Shown one piece after another: positions 24,301-32,186 of a DNA stretch of 34,171 nt. Position 1 is the stretch's first letter, and each line of letters opens with the position of its first letter. The notes under the pieces were generated by a model. That model made no database searches. It was not told the origin of the DNA and saw only the letters and a program-made list of their open reading frames with translations. The DNA comes from an uncultured Saprospiraceae bacterium (GTDB lineage: Bacteria; Bacteroidota; Bacteroidia; Chitinophagales; Saprospiraceae): contig CALFBH010000038.1 in assembly GCA_937951615.1 (NCBI GenBank), positions 1-34,171 on the forward strand, given 5' to 3'. A program made the position numbers and the translations under genes.

Positions 24301-24513
24301 CTGGCAAAAGAAGCGCAGGATCGCATGGCCTTTTACGATTCTCTAGATGATAAAGACCGTTCGACACACTTCAAAAGTGAGTCGGAAAATTGGGTTGGTA
24401 TCATGATGGAATTATATAATATGGTCAGTAAAAATCCAAAGTACGCCGATATAAAAGGGCAGGTAGAAGAAATGGCTGCCAGTGCTTTGCCGAGTGAAGT
24501 ACTAGGCAGATAA
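21346..24513 (+). CDS. DUF2723 (TMEM260/protein O-mannosyltransferase-like) membrane protein
   Basis: Started at the ATG at 21346, the product is 1055 residues; an in-frame TTG at 21310 would add twelve. The N-terminal half has about a dozen hydrophobic segments and the family hallmark SLWDCGEFITGAY at about residue 30, where acidic residues in the first outer loop are typical of GT-C glycosyltransferases. The C-terminal half is soluble, probably periplasmic, with repeated helical segments. Bacteroidota members are normally 1000-1100 residues, so it is complete. The family is distantly related to protein O-mannosyltransferases, and protein glycosylation at the inner membrane is the best guess. 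It stands alone. Confidence 0.85.
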   Translation: MDFKKLNTIVGWVVFAIAAIVYILSAEPTGSLWDCGEFITGAYKMEVVHPPGAPFFMIVGHMFTRVAQIFSEDPAMIAYSVNVMSGICTAFVAMFICWVTSILSKMTMVGRADEMTQGQLIAAVGSGLVAGLATTFATSVWFSAVEGEVYAMASFFTAIVVWAVVRWYHMEDTKDADRWLIFAIFMVALSLGVHLLSLLTLPAMALLYYYKKTEEPSVFGIVGAMAAGVVIFGLLVQTIIIKGFPILGSKFDYFFVNSLGMPFNTGLMFFAFLVLALIALGMWYLSRPGQTSWSIPALIAAVFAAPVLGWGLGGFLVVAAVASFFVLDKKIDNSQLQKILIGFGMLVLGFSTYAIILIRANANTPINMNNPSDAYSLLSYLNREQYGDRPLLYGPHFAAKPQDTDTEDRIGRAGDEYAVVDKKLSYVYNSRDMMVLPRIGHYDREAEHRRWMGDRAGSKKKPGMGYNLGFMLRYQIGWMYGRYFMWNFVGRQNNSQGYYNWDPKNGNWLSGIKPIDSFRLYNQSRLTDTMKNHKSRNTYFFLPLIFGLLGLFYHASTRKLDAFAIFVLFFMTGIAIIIYSNQPPNEPRERDYVLAGSMFTFCIWVGMGVTAVYDMLKNKMAGNMSAILATALALTAPLIMGVQNWDDHSRAGHTGARDYATNFLESCKPNAIVFTHGDNDTYPLWYAQEVENIRTDVRVVNLSLIAVDWYINQLRRKVNDSPPIKMTMPPESYRGNKRNVVYNNPRKNNQKMTIQQAVNFLSKDQPGMPAEVLSYVPTSNIVIPVDKVKVMSNGTVTEPDTGQVLTELPIKINKDRIIKDELAILDIIASNNWERPIYFAVTCRPEKLLGLSDYLQLEGLASRIVPIKTKGDGEYGNMPIGQGRVEVDVMYDNIMNKFRWGGFDKHDAFIDQSYMPSVSSIRFAMLRLANKLVQRGDRERAKNLIDKQFEVFPQMNFPYDYNAMYMLRLYGDIGAEESAKPHILILAKEAQDRMAFYDSLDDKDRSTHFKSESENWVGIMMELYNMVSKNPKYADIKGQVEEMAASALPSEVLGR

Positions 24514-24659
24514 AATCTCATTTTTTAAAATTCCAATTTCCAATTTTAAAGCATTGGAATACTCTACATGAGAAAAAATATTTTTGATAATATGAATTGA
24601 AATTATCGGCTGAACCTTCTCTAAAACTTAATCTTGTACTTAAACTTATTACAAAATAG

Positions 24660-25103
24660 ATGGAAAATAAAGTCATAACAATAGCTTGCGATCACGCTGG
24701 CGTAGAACACAAAAAAGCAGTTATAAAACTATTAAAAAAGCAAAAAATAGCGGTTATCAACCACGGAACAGACTCTACGGAATCAGTAGATTATCCCGAC
24801 TTTATCCATCCAGTAGCGAATAGCATCGAGGCTGGCGAAGCAGAGTTTGGTGTGATTATTTGCGGAAGCGGAAACGGCGTGGCTATGACTGCCAATAAGC
24901 ATCAAAATATCCGTGCGGCAGTTTGTTGGACACCGGAATTAGCTGAATTGGCCCGTCAGCATAATGACGCTAATGTCATTTCCATTCCTGCTCGTTTTGT
25001 GGATATAAAGACAGCACAGGAAATGGTCAAAGTTTTTCTGGAGACTGAATTTGAAGGTGGGCGGCATTCGCGCCGGGTGCGGAAGATTAAGGTTGAACAT
25101 TAG
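24660..25103 (+). CDS. rpiB: Ribose 5-phosphate isomerase B
   Basis: The 147-residue protein has the RpiB/LacAB motifs: ACDHAG at 9-14, GTDSTESVDYPDF, CGSGNG with the catalytic C68, and HNDANV at 101-106, where the His and Asn contact the sugar. It interconverts ribulose 5-phosphate and ribose 5-phosphate in the cytoplasm. That fits with the xylose genes downstream, whose product, xylulose 5-phosphate, enters the same pentose phosphate pathway. A weak box, TAATCTTG, lies about 30 bases upstream. Confidence 0.95.
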   Translation: MENKVITIACDHAGVEHKKAVIKLLKKQKIAVINHGTDSTESVDYPDFIHPVANSIEAGEAEFGVIICGSGNGVAMTANKHQNIRAAVCWTPELAELARQHNDANVISIPARFVDIKTAQEMVKVFLETEFEGGRHSRRVRKIKVEH

Positions 25104-25150
25104 ATTTATTTTAGAATGTGTCCATTTTCTAACCATTAAGCGCACTAAGG

Positions 25151-25338
25151 AACATGCACATTTTTGCTGCTCGATTCGCCCACGGTTGAAACCGTAGGCT
25201 ACCAGATAGTCGTGTCTATGACACTTTGCAAAGTTGTCAAGTTGAAGGGCTACTCAAGTCGCATAGCGACAAATAATTTGGTAGCCAATGGTTTCAACCA
25301 TGGGCGGAATCGGGAGAAAGTGCAATTTGTTATACACA
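25151..25338. repeat. Palindromic repeat element, family A copy 2
   Basis: The same element as at 1308-1503, in the opposite orientation. It has the CGCCCACGGTT...AACCATGGGCG arms, the inner GTCGTGTCTATGACACTTTG and AAGTCGCATAGCGAC hairpins, and the outer right end GTGCAATTTGTTATACACAC (25320-25339). The outermost left end is eroded. It lies between rpiB and the MBL gene. Confidence 0.8.
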
Positions 25339-25413
25339 CAACGCCTAAAAGTTAAAGACTTAGCTCCTAAATTCCTTACCTTTAGCCACTTTAGAAACGA
25401 ATCTACCACAAAG

Positions 25414-26808
25414 ATGAAATTAACATTTTGCGGCGCCGCCCGTCAGGTAACCGGCAGTTCTCACCTCATTACATTGGATAATGGCTATAAAATCTTGCTG
25501 GATTGCGGGCTTTATCAGGGACACGATGATGAGATGGAAAACTTCAATGAAACTTGGATTTATGATCCGAAAGAGGTGGATTGTCTGATCGTTTCCCATG
25601 CACATATCGACCATACTGGCCGAGTTCCCAAGTTGGTGAAAGATGGTTTTGCAGGAGATATTTTTTGTACACATGCAACTCGGAGTCTATGTAGCATTAT
25701 GCTCATGGACAGTGCCAAAATACAGGAACGCGACGCACAATACCACAACAAAAAGAAATTTGGAAAAAAGAAAAAGAAACCATTATACAGCACCCATCAT
25801 GTCAAAAAGACACTAGAATTGGTCACTGGACTCAGCTATAATCGCTGGCATCATATCTCTGATGAAGTAAAGATACAATTTCGGGATGCCGGACACCTGC
25901 TGGGCAGTGCGAATGTAACTTTAATGATTGAAGAACCGGGAAAAGAGCCTGTGCTGATTGGTTTTACAGGCGATATTGGTCGCCCGATGCGTCCGATTTT
26001 GAGTGATCCTATACCAATGCCGGAAGTAGATTATATGATTTGTGAATCCACTTATGGCAATCGCGAACATGAGTCGCATCCCGATGAACTTGAGCATTTT
26101 TTGAATGTGATAAAAGAAACTTGTGTAGAAAACAAAGGTAAGCTACTCATTCCTGCATTCAGTATCGGTCGGACACAGGAAATTGTGTATATGCTCGACC
26201 GACTGGAAACAGCTGGTCGACTGCCCAAAATTCCGGTTTATGTGGACAGTCCGCTTGCAGTCAATGCGACAACGATTTATGGTTCGCACCCAGAATGTTA
26301 TGATGAAAACATCAACGAATACTTGTTGGTAGATGATAATCCTTTTGGTTTTAACCACCTAAAATACGTCCGCGACCGAGGACTTTCCAAAAAAATCAAC
26401 CAGACAAATGAATCTTGTATCGTCATCAGCGCATCAGGTATGATGAATGCCGGACGAATAAAACACCATTTGTTCAACTCCATGGAAGACCCGAAAAATG
26501 GTTTACTTTTGGTCGGATATTGCGCACCGCATACGCCGGGCGGTAGACTGAAAAACGGCGCAAAAGAATTGCGTTTGTTTGGGCAAACCAGAAAAGTCAA
26601 CATGAAAGTCCATCAAATGCATTCCTTCTCTGCCCATGCAGACCGGGTAGAAATGGCAGGCTTTCTTAAAAACCAAACCAAACTAAAACAACTCTTCCTG
26701 GTACATGGCGAATACGATACGCAGCAGGAGTTTAAGACATATCTTGGTCAGTTTGGGCATAAACATGTTGAGATCCCGGAGCTGGGGCAGGAGTTTGTTA
26801 TTGCTTAG
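25414..26808 (+). CDS. MBL-fold/beta-CASP RNA metallohydrolase
   Basis: The product is 464 residues from the ATG at 25414; a longer frame from 25288 runs back through the repeat element and is rejected. The metal motif HAHIDH is at residues 62-67. Later come DAGHLLGSA, FTGDIGRP, the beta-CASP region with DSPLAV and SASGMM, and the closing HSFSAHAD and LVHGE motifs. It resembles YsgA/CPSF73-like RNases that process or degrade RNA, with two zinc ions. A Lys-rich insertion (KKKFGKKKKKP) could aid RNA binding. No partner is evident. Confidence 0.92.
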   Translation: MKLTFCGAARQVTGSSHLITLDNGYKILLDCGLYQGHDDEMENFNETWIYDPKEVDCLIVSHAHIDHTGRVPKLVKDGFAGDIFCTHATRSLCSIMLMDSAKIQERDAQYHNKKKFGKKKKKPLYSTHHVKKTLELVTGLSYNRWHHISDEVKIQFRDAGHLLGSANVTLMIEEPGKEPVLIGFTGDIGRPMRPILSDPIPMPEVDYMICESTYGNREHESHPDELEHFLNVIKETCVENKGKLLIPAFSIGRTQEIVYMLDRLETAGRLPKIPVYVDSPLAVNATTIYGSHPECYDENINEYLLVDDNPFGFNHLKYVRDRGLSKKINQTNESCIVISASGMMNAGRIKHHLFNSMEDPKNGLLLVGYCAPHTPGGRLKNGAKELRLFGQTRKVNMKVHQMHSFSAHADRVEMAGFLKNQTKLKQLFLVHGEYDTQQEFKTYLGQFGHKHVEIPELGQEFVIA

Positions 26809-26831
26809 ACCAAAGCAAACAAGCGCAGCCC

Positions 26832-26933
26832 TTATTTTGGCTGCAAGTTCAATTTTTCCAAAACATTCGCAACAATCTCTGTCACACGAGCTTGGAATTC
26901 TTCTCTTTTCGCTTCTGTAGTTTCTTTTGAAAT
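26832..26933 (-). pseudogene. Possible C-terminal remnant of a lost gene
   Basis: The minus strand between the MBL and xylB genes has 33 open codons ending in TAA. They read ISKETTEAKREEFQARVTEI and continue VANVLEKLNLQPK. The composition is coding-like and amphipathic, with no start codon and a stop immediately upstream. It could be the tail of a gene displaced when xylB arrived. No family recognised. Confidence 0.3.
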
Positions 26934-26935
26934 TT

Positions 26936-28525
26936 ATGTATCTACTCGGCTACGACATTGGCAGTTCTTCCATAAAAGCAGCACTTGTTGATGCTTCAAC
27001 AGGTCAGGCAATTGCTGTCGTTCATCATCCAGAAACCGAGATGCGCATCATCGCTCACCAGCCCGGCTGGGCAGAACAAGACCCAGAAACCTGGTGGGAC
27101 AATCTGTGTAAAGCCACTCATAAAATCCTACAAAAGACGGGTATTGACAAAAACGACATCAAAGCTATTGGCATTTCTTATCAAATGCATGGACTGGTTT
27201 TAGTGGATGAAAACCAGAAGGTTTTACGCCCGTCCATCATTTGGTGTGACAGTCGGGCAGTGGAGATTGGTCAGGCGGCTTTCGCCAAAATTGGTCATCA
27301 GGTCTGCGCTACACACTGCCTCAATTCGCCTGGCAATTTTACCGCTTCAAAACTGAAATGGGTCAAGGACAATGAACCCAATATTTATAATAAAATCCAT
27401 AAAATAATGCTGCCCGGCGACTATATTGCCATGCGACTTACAGGAGAAATCTGCACCACCGTTTCCGGCTTATCCGAAGGCGTTTTATGGGATTTTAAAC
27501 AGGAAAAAATTGCCGACCTCATTCTCAACAATTATGGAATTGATAAAAAACTCATTCCAAATATAAGCCCCACTTTATCCATACAAGGCAAACTCACAAC
27601 AAAAGCAGCACAGGCAACAGGTCTACAAGCAGGCACACCCATCAGCTATCGCGCTGGCGACCAAGCCAATAATGCCCTCTCCCTCAACGTGCTTCAACCC
27701 GGCGAAGTCGCAGCAACAGGAGGCACCTCCGGCGTTGTATATGGGATTGTCGATCAGCTGGCCTACGACAAAGAAATGCGAGTCAATAGTTTTGCCCATG
27801 TTAATCATAGCAGGACGCATCCTCGCATTGGCGTTTTACTCTGCATCAATGGCGCAGGTATTTTATACCGTTGGATAAAACAAAATATCGCTGAAAAAGA
27901 CTTGACTTATGCACAAATGAGCCAAGTCGCAGATAAGATTCCAATTGGCTCAGATGGACTCCGCATTCTGCCTTTCGGCAATGGAGCAGAACGAATGCTA
28001 CAAAACAAAAACCCCGGCACACAAATCAACAATTTCCATTTCAATACCCACACCAAAGCTCATTTTTACAGAGCCTCCCTCGAAGGCATTGCATTTTCAT
28101 TTGTCTATGGGATGAATGTCCTACAACAAATGGGACTCGATATTGGCCTCATCCGAGTCGGCAACGACAACCTCTTTCAATCTCCAGCTTTCGCCAAAAC
28201 CATTGCCACCCTAACCAACAGCCAAATAGAAGTCGTGGAAACAACCGGCGCAATAGGCGCAGCAAAAGCAGCAGGCGTAGCCACCAGCATATATGATTCT
28301 TTGGCAACAGCCATGAAAAACATACCAGTCATTTTAAATTATCATCCCAATAAAGAAGCAACAACTTATAAAAAGGCTTATAATTTATGGCAAGAAGATT
28401 TAAAAAACCTCACAAATTCCCAAAAAAGCCCTGAAAGGGCGAAACATCACAGCACAGGGCAAAGCCAAAAAAGCCCTGAAAGGGCGAAACCTTACAGCAC
28501 AGGGCAACGCCCTGTGAAACCATGA
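26936..28525 (+). CDS. xylB: Xylulokinase with a REP-derived C-terminal tail
   Basis: The product is 529 residues from the ATG at 26936; a TTG three codons earlier also fits. It is an FGGY-family kinase: GYDIGSSSIKAALVD near the start, YQMHGLVLVDE, WCDSR, the GDQANNAL motif with the catalytic Asp, and GGTSGVVYG for nucleotide binding. It phosphorylates D-xylulose to xylulose 5-phosphate. The normal protein ends near NLTN; the last 35 or so residues (KSPERAK, STGQ, repeated twice) are read from REP hairpin sequence that has replaced the original stop. The TGA used lies in an octamer repeat. A transposase gene separates it from xylA. Confidence 0.95.
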   Translation: MYLLGYDIGSSSIKAALVDASTGQAIAVVHHPETEMRIIAHQPGWAEQDPETWWDNLCKATHKILQKTGIDKNDIKAIGISYQMHGLVLVDENQKVLRPSIIWCDSRAVEIGQAAFAKIGHQVCATHCLNSPGNFTASKLKWVKDNEPNIYNKIHKIMLPGDYIAMRLTGEICTTVSGLSEGVLWDFKQEKIADLILNNYGIDKKLIPNISPTLSIQGKLTTKAAQATGLQAGTPISYRAGDQANNALSLNVLQPGEVAATGGTSGVVYGIVDQLAYDKEMRVNSFAHVNHSRTHPRIGVLLCINGAGILYRWIKQNIAEKDLTYAQMSQVADKIPIGSDGLRILPFGNGAERMLQNKNPGTQINNFHFNTHTKAHFYRASLEGIAFSFVYGMNVLQQMGLDIGLIRVGNDNLFQSPAFAKTIATLTNSQIEVVETTGAIGAAKAAGVATSIYDSLATAMKNIPVILNYHPNKEATTYKKAYNLWQEDLKNLTNSQKSPERAKHHSTGQSQKSPERAKPYSTGQRPVKP

Positions 28526-28540
28526 AACCACGAAACCACG
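28428..28540. repeat. REP-like hairpins and octamers, left flank of the transposase
   Basis: GCCCTGAAAGGGC occurs at 28428-28440 and 28473-28485 (45-bp period). It is followed by the hairpin CACAGGGC/GCCCTGTG at 28498-28516 and three octamers AAACCAYG at 28517-28540. The first part is inside the xylB frame. The 44-bp unit at 28473-28516 recurs with one visible change at 29095-29138, on the other side of the transposase. Confidence 0.85.
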
Positions 28541-28584
28541 AAATGATAAAACGAAAACCATAATTACAAACAAAAACAAAAAAA

Positions 28585-29037
28585 ATGGCACAATCATTAG
28601 TTAAAAATTACGTCCATTTGGTATTTAGCACCAAATACAGACAACCATTCATCACAAAAGACCTACAGCAAGACCTATACGCCTACATGGTTGGTATATG
28701 CAGCAAATTAGAATGTTACGTACAAGCCATAGGCGGCGTAGAAGATCACATACACATCTTGTGTTTACATTCAAAAAAAATAGCCCTCATGAAATTATTA
28801 GAAGAATTAAAATCCCATTCCTCCAAATGGGTAAAAACACAAGGCGAAGCACACCGAAATTTTTATTGGCAAAACGGCTACGGTTCATTTTCCGTCAGTC
28901 CAACAGCAATAAACAAGGTGATCCGATACATCGAAAACCAAGAAGAACACCACAAAAAACAAACATTCAAAGACGAATATCGCGCATTATTACACAAAAA
29001 CAAGATGGATTACGACGAACGATACGTTTGGGACTAG
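28585..29037 (+). CDS. IS200-like/REP-associated tyrosine (Y1 HUH) transposase
   Basis: The 150-residue protein has the HUH motif HIH at 55-57 (VEDHIHILCL) and the catalytic Tyr at 115 in YIENQEEHH, with the typical N-terminus VKNYVHLVFSTKYRQPF. Length and motifs are complete, so it may be active. It would cut and join single-stranded DNA at hairpins. It is flanked by REP-type hairpins in direct and inverted orientation and sits inside the xylose operon between xylB and xylA. The arrangement resembles RAYT/REP systems rather than a simple IS200. Confidence 0.92.
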   Translation: MAQSLVKNYVHLVFSTKYRQPFITKDLQQDLYAYMVGICSKLECYVQAIGGVEDHIHILCLHSKKIALMKLLEELKSHSSKWVKTQGEAHRNFYWQNGYGSFSVSPTAINKVIRYIENQEEHHKKQTFKDEYRALLHKNKMDYDERYVWD

Positions 29038-29060
29038 CTTAGGGCTTCACCCTAAGCTAG
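29034..29060. terminator. Hairpin overlapping the transposase stop codon
   Basis: CTAGCTTAGGG (29034-29044) and its perfect complement (29050-29060) surround five bases; the TAG stop is in the left arm. There is no T-run. It could be an end structure recognised by the transposase or a terminator. Confidence 0.5.
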
Positions 29061-29068
29061 TAAGTTTC

Positions 29069-29138
29069 GCCCTTTCAGGGCTTTGGGCAACTAAGCCCTG
29101 AAAGGGCGAAACCTTACAGCACAGGGTAACGCCCTGTG
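29069..29138. repeat. REP-like hairpins, right flank of the transposase
   Basis: GCCCTTTCAGGGC (29069-29081, inverted form), GCCCTGAAAGGGC (29095-29107) and the hairpin CACAGGG/CCCTGTG (29120-29138). These are the same units as on the left side; one copy is inverted. Confidence 0.85.
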
Positions 29139-29202
29139 AAACCGTGAAACCACGAAACCGTGAAACCACGAAACCACAAAACCACAAAACCATGAAACCA
29201 TG
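29139..29202 (+). repeat. Array of eight octamers ending on the xylA start codon
   Basis: Eight consecutive 8-bp units of the form AAACC(A/G)(C/T)(G/A) fill 29139-29202 exactly. The last unit, AAACCATG, contains the xylA ATG. The array forms the whole untranslated leader next to the gene. It is A-rich and unstructured, as preferred by Bacteroidota ribosomes. Confidence 0.85.
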
Positions 29203-30507
29203 ACATATTTCAAAAACATAAACAAAATCCCTCATGAAGGCAGAAAATCCGACAATCCATTAGCCTTCAAATGGTACGATGCCGACAAAATGGTAGGCAA
29301 CAAAACCATGACCCAACATTTCAGATTTGCAGTAGCATACTGGCATACCTTGTGCAACACAGGCGGCGACCCATTCGGTTTACCGACCAAAGCCTTTCCC
29401 TGGCTCGCAGCCCAAGACCCCATACAACGCGCCAAAGACAAAATGGACGCAGCATTTGAGTTCATCACCAAAATAGGCATTCCCCATTATTGCTTCCATG
29501 ATGTAGATTTGATAGATGAAGGCGACTCCTTGTTAGAATTTGAAAAACGATTGGACATTATTTCCGATTATGCCTTAGCAAAACAAAAAGAAACCGGCGT
29601 AAAAGTCCTTTGGGGAACAGCCAATCTATTCTCCCATCCACGCTACATGAATGGCGCGGCAACCAATCCTGATTTTGCAGTGGTTGCCTATGCTGGTGCT
29701 CAGGTAAAAAACGCTTTAGACGTCACGATAAAACTAGGTGGCGAAAATTACGTATTTTGGGGCGGCCGAGAAGGTTATTTATCGCTACTCAATACCAATA
29801 TGAAACGCGAACTCGACCACCTCGCACGTTTTCTGCAGATGGCAAAAGACTATGCCAGAGGACAGGGTTTTAAAGGCACATTTTTTATCGAACCAAAGCC
29901 TTGCGAACCAAGTAAACATCAATACGACTACGATGCAGCAACCGTGATTGCGTTCCTTCGGGAATACGATTTGATGGAAGATTTCAAGTTGAACATCGAA
30001 GTCAATCATGCGACCCTTGCCGGGCATACTTTTCAACATGAATTGCAGGTAGCTAGTGATGCGGGTTTATTAGGAAGTATAGATGCCAATCGGGGGGACA
30101 ATCAAAATGGCTGGGACACCGATCAGTTTCCCAATGATTTATATGAACTGACCGAGGCTATGTTGGTCTTTTTACAATGTGGTGGAATGCAGGGTGGCGG
30201 TATTAATTTTGATGCCAAAACACGTAGAAATTCGACCGATTTGGAAGATATTTTTTATGCACACATTGGCGGAATGGACGCTTTTGCTCGGGCTTTGCTT
30301 GTCGCAAATGAAATTATAAACCATTCTAAATATACCGAACTTAGAACAATAAGATACAGCTCTTTTGATGCAGGAGAAGGCAAAAATTTTGAAACAGGAA
30401 AACTAAGCATGACAGACCTCGCAGCCATTGCACATAAAAATGACCAGCCTATACAACGCAGTGGGCAACAGGAATTATTTGAAAATATTATTAATCAATA
30501 CTTGTAA
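29200..30507 (+). CDS. xylA: Xylose isomerase
   Basis: The 435-residue protein is of the longer, class II type. FHDVDL at 99-104 contains H100 and D103, [13 protein letters not shown] at 231-243 contains the metal ligand E231 and K233, [10 protein letters not shown] contains E267 and H270, and D295, D306 and D308 complete the metal sites. It converts D-xylose to D-xylulose in the cytoplasm. The start codon is part of an octamer repeat array. It lies 12 bases before the symporter gene, so the two are cotranscribed, and it is preceded by the transposase that separates it from xylB. Confidence 0.97.
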   Translation: MTYFKNINKIPHEGRKSDNPLAFKWYDADKMVGNKTMTQHFRFAVAYWHTLCNTGGDPFGLPTKAFPWLAAQDPIQRAKDKMDAAFEFITKIGIPHYCFHDVDLIDEGDSLLEFEKRLDIISDYALAKQKETGVKVLWGTANLFSHPRYMNGAATNPDFAVVAYAGAQVKNALDVTIKLGGENYVFWGGREGYLSLLNTNMKRELDHLARFLQMAKDYARGQGFKGTFFIEPKPCEPSKHQYDYDAATVIAFLREYDLMEDFKLNIEVNHATLAGHTFQHELQVASDAGLLGSIDANRGDNQNGWDTDQFPNDLYELTEAMLVFLQCGGMQGGGINFDAKTRRNSTDLEDIFYAHIGGMDAFARALLVANEIINHSKYTELRTIRYSSFDAGEGKNFETGKLSMTDLAAIAHKNDQPIQRSGQQELFENIINQYL

Positions 30508-30519
30508 CATAAAACACAA

Positions 30520-32169
30520 ATGGGACTCATCTCTTTTTTCGGATTTACACTATTAGTTGCCGGCATTGCCTGGTACGCGACACGCAATACAGACGAAAAC
30601 TCCAGCGATGGATATTTTCTTGGCGGCAGAAGTTTGACCGCAACCGTTATTGCAGGTTCTTTACTGCTGACCAATCTTTCCACCGAACAAATCGTTGGGC
30701 TGAATGGCGCAGCATATTCTGAAGGTCTCCTCGTGATGGCATGGGAAACCCTTGCGGCTATTGCGATGGTCGTCACAGCAGTTTTTTTATTGCCACGCTA
30801 CCTGAAGGGCGGATTGACGACAGTCCCTCAATTTCTATCTCGACGCTATGCGGTATCTACAAAAACCATTGCCTCGTCATTATTTCTTTCTGGTTATGTA
30901 GTTGTTTTATTACCCATCGTTCTGTATTCAGGCGGTATAGCATTTAGCGCAATGTTTGACCTGCCCATGCTTCTCGGGGTATCAAAAACGGCCGCACTTT
31001 GGATCAGCATTTGGAGTATCGGCATTCTGGGTTCTATTTATGCCGTATTTGGTGGCTTAAAAGCCGTTGCTGTTTCCGACACGATTAATGCAATTGGCTT
31101 ACTCATTGCGGGCATCATGATCCCTGTTTTTGGCTTGATGTTTATTGGTGATGGCAGTATGATGACTGGGCTTTCTACATTAATAAATGAAAATCCAGAG
31201 AAATTTAACTCTATTGGCGACAATACAGCTTCTGTACCTTTTGCAACTATTTTTACAGGCATGATGCTGGTACAGCTTTTTTATTGGGGCACCAATCAGG
31301 CGATTATCCAGCGTGCGCTGGCAGCAAAAAACCTGAAGGAAGGGCAAAAAGGACTTATGCTCGCAGCATTCATTAAAATACTTGGTCCACTTATCGTTGT
31401 TTTGCCAGGTATCATTGCTTTCCATATTTTTCAAGGGCAACTTGATAATCAAGATGAAGCCTATCCAATGCTTGTTGCAAAGGTGCTACCTGCCGGGCTT
31501 GTCGGTTTCTTTGCGGCAGTTCTGTTTGGTGCTATCCTGAGTTCTTTTAATAGTGCTTTGAATAGTTCTGTAACGCTATTTGGCGTAGACATTTATAAAG
31601 AACATATAAAAAAGGACGCTACTGAAAGACAAATCGTAAAAGCAGGAAAAATGTTTGGAATTGTTTTGGCCATCCTTGCTATGTTTATTGCTCCGGCTAT
31701 TGCCAATGCACCAGATGGTTTGTTTGGCTATTTACAAGAGATAAATGGTTGTTACAGCATCCCGATTTTTACGATTATTATTGTCGGGTATTTAACTAAA
31801 CGAGTGCCTGCCATTGCTGCAAATATTGCAATTATTCTCGGTGCGCTGCTGTATTTTATCAGTCAATTTATGCTAAAACCCAACATGGTTTCCAGCGCAT
31901 TGGCAAAAGCAAAAGCAACTGGAATAACGGACGAAACTGCTTTGGAGGTCATTGAGAAAACAGCTTATCCTCACTTCCTGCATGTCATGGCAATCCTCTT
32001 TGTTCTGAATATTCTTATCATGCTTATTATTGGAAAAATAAGACCACGCCCAACAGATTACGAACAAGTCTATACAGAGCAAGTCGACATTTCACCTTGG
32101 AAACTGGTCTATCCTGTTGGCGGGCTTATTGTCGCAATTGTAATCGGCATTTATATTTATTTTGCCTAA
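30520..32169 (+). CDS. SSS-family sodium/sugar symporter (probable xylose importer)
   Basis: The 549-residue membrane protein has about 14 hydrophobic segments and the motifs of sodium:solute symporters: YFLGGRSLTATVIAGSLLLT early on, TVPQFLSRRY, and SSFNSALNSSVTLFGVDIY in the middle. It is close in plan to the SglT branch for glucose, galactose and xylose. Position directly after xylA makes xylose the likely substrate, driven by the sodium gradient across the inner membrane. The gene is complete and probably the end of the xylose operon; the next gene starts 17 bases on and may be cotranscribed. Confidence 0.92.
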   Translation: MGLISFFGFTLLVAGIAWYATRNTDENSSDGYFLGGRSLTATVIAGSLLLTNLSTEQIVGLNGAAYSEGLLVMAWETLAAIAMVVTAVFLLPRYLKGGLTTVPQFLSRRYAVSTKTIASSLFLSGYVVVLLPIVLYSGGIAFSAMFDLPMLLGVSKTAALWISIWSIGILGSIYAVFGGLKAVAVSDTINAIGLLIAGIMIPVFGLMFIGDGSMMTGLSTLINENPEKFNSIGDNTASVPFATIFTGMMLVQLFYWGTNQAIIQRALAAKNLKEGQKGLMLAAFIKILGPLIVVLPGIIAFHIFQGQLDNQDEAYPMLVAKVLPAGLVGFFAAVLFGAILSSFNSALNSSVTLFGVDIYKEHIKKDATERQIVKAGKMFGIVLAILAMFIAPAIANAPDGLFGYLQEINGCYSIPIFTIIIVGYLTKRVPAIAANIAIILGALLYFISQFMLKPNMVSSALAKAKATGITDETALEVIEKTAYPHFLHVMAILFVLNILIMLIIGKIRPRPTDYEQVYTEQVDISPWKLVYPVGGLIVAIVIGIYIYFA

Positions 32170-32186
32170 GCTATAATTAAAAAAAC

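Noticed and set aside
25288-25413. N-terminal extension of the MBL protein
   Set aside because: It is read from the repeat element and its flank. Metallohydrolases of this family start at MKLTFCGAA.
28698-29042. Second open frame overlapping the transposase gene
   Set aside because: It is Arg/Lys-rich shadow sequence in another frame; the HUH and Tyr motifs are in the frame at 28585-29037.
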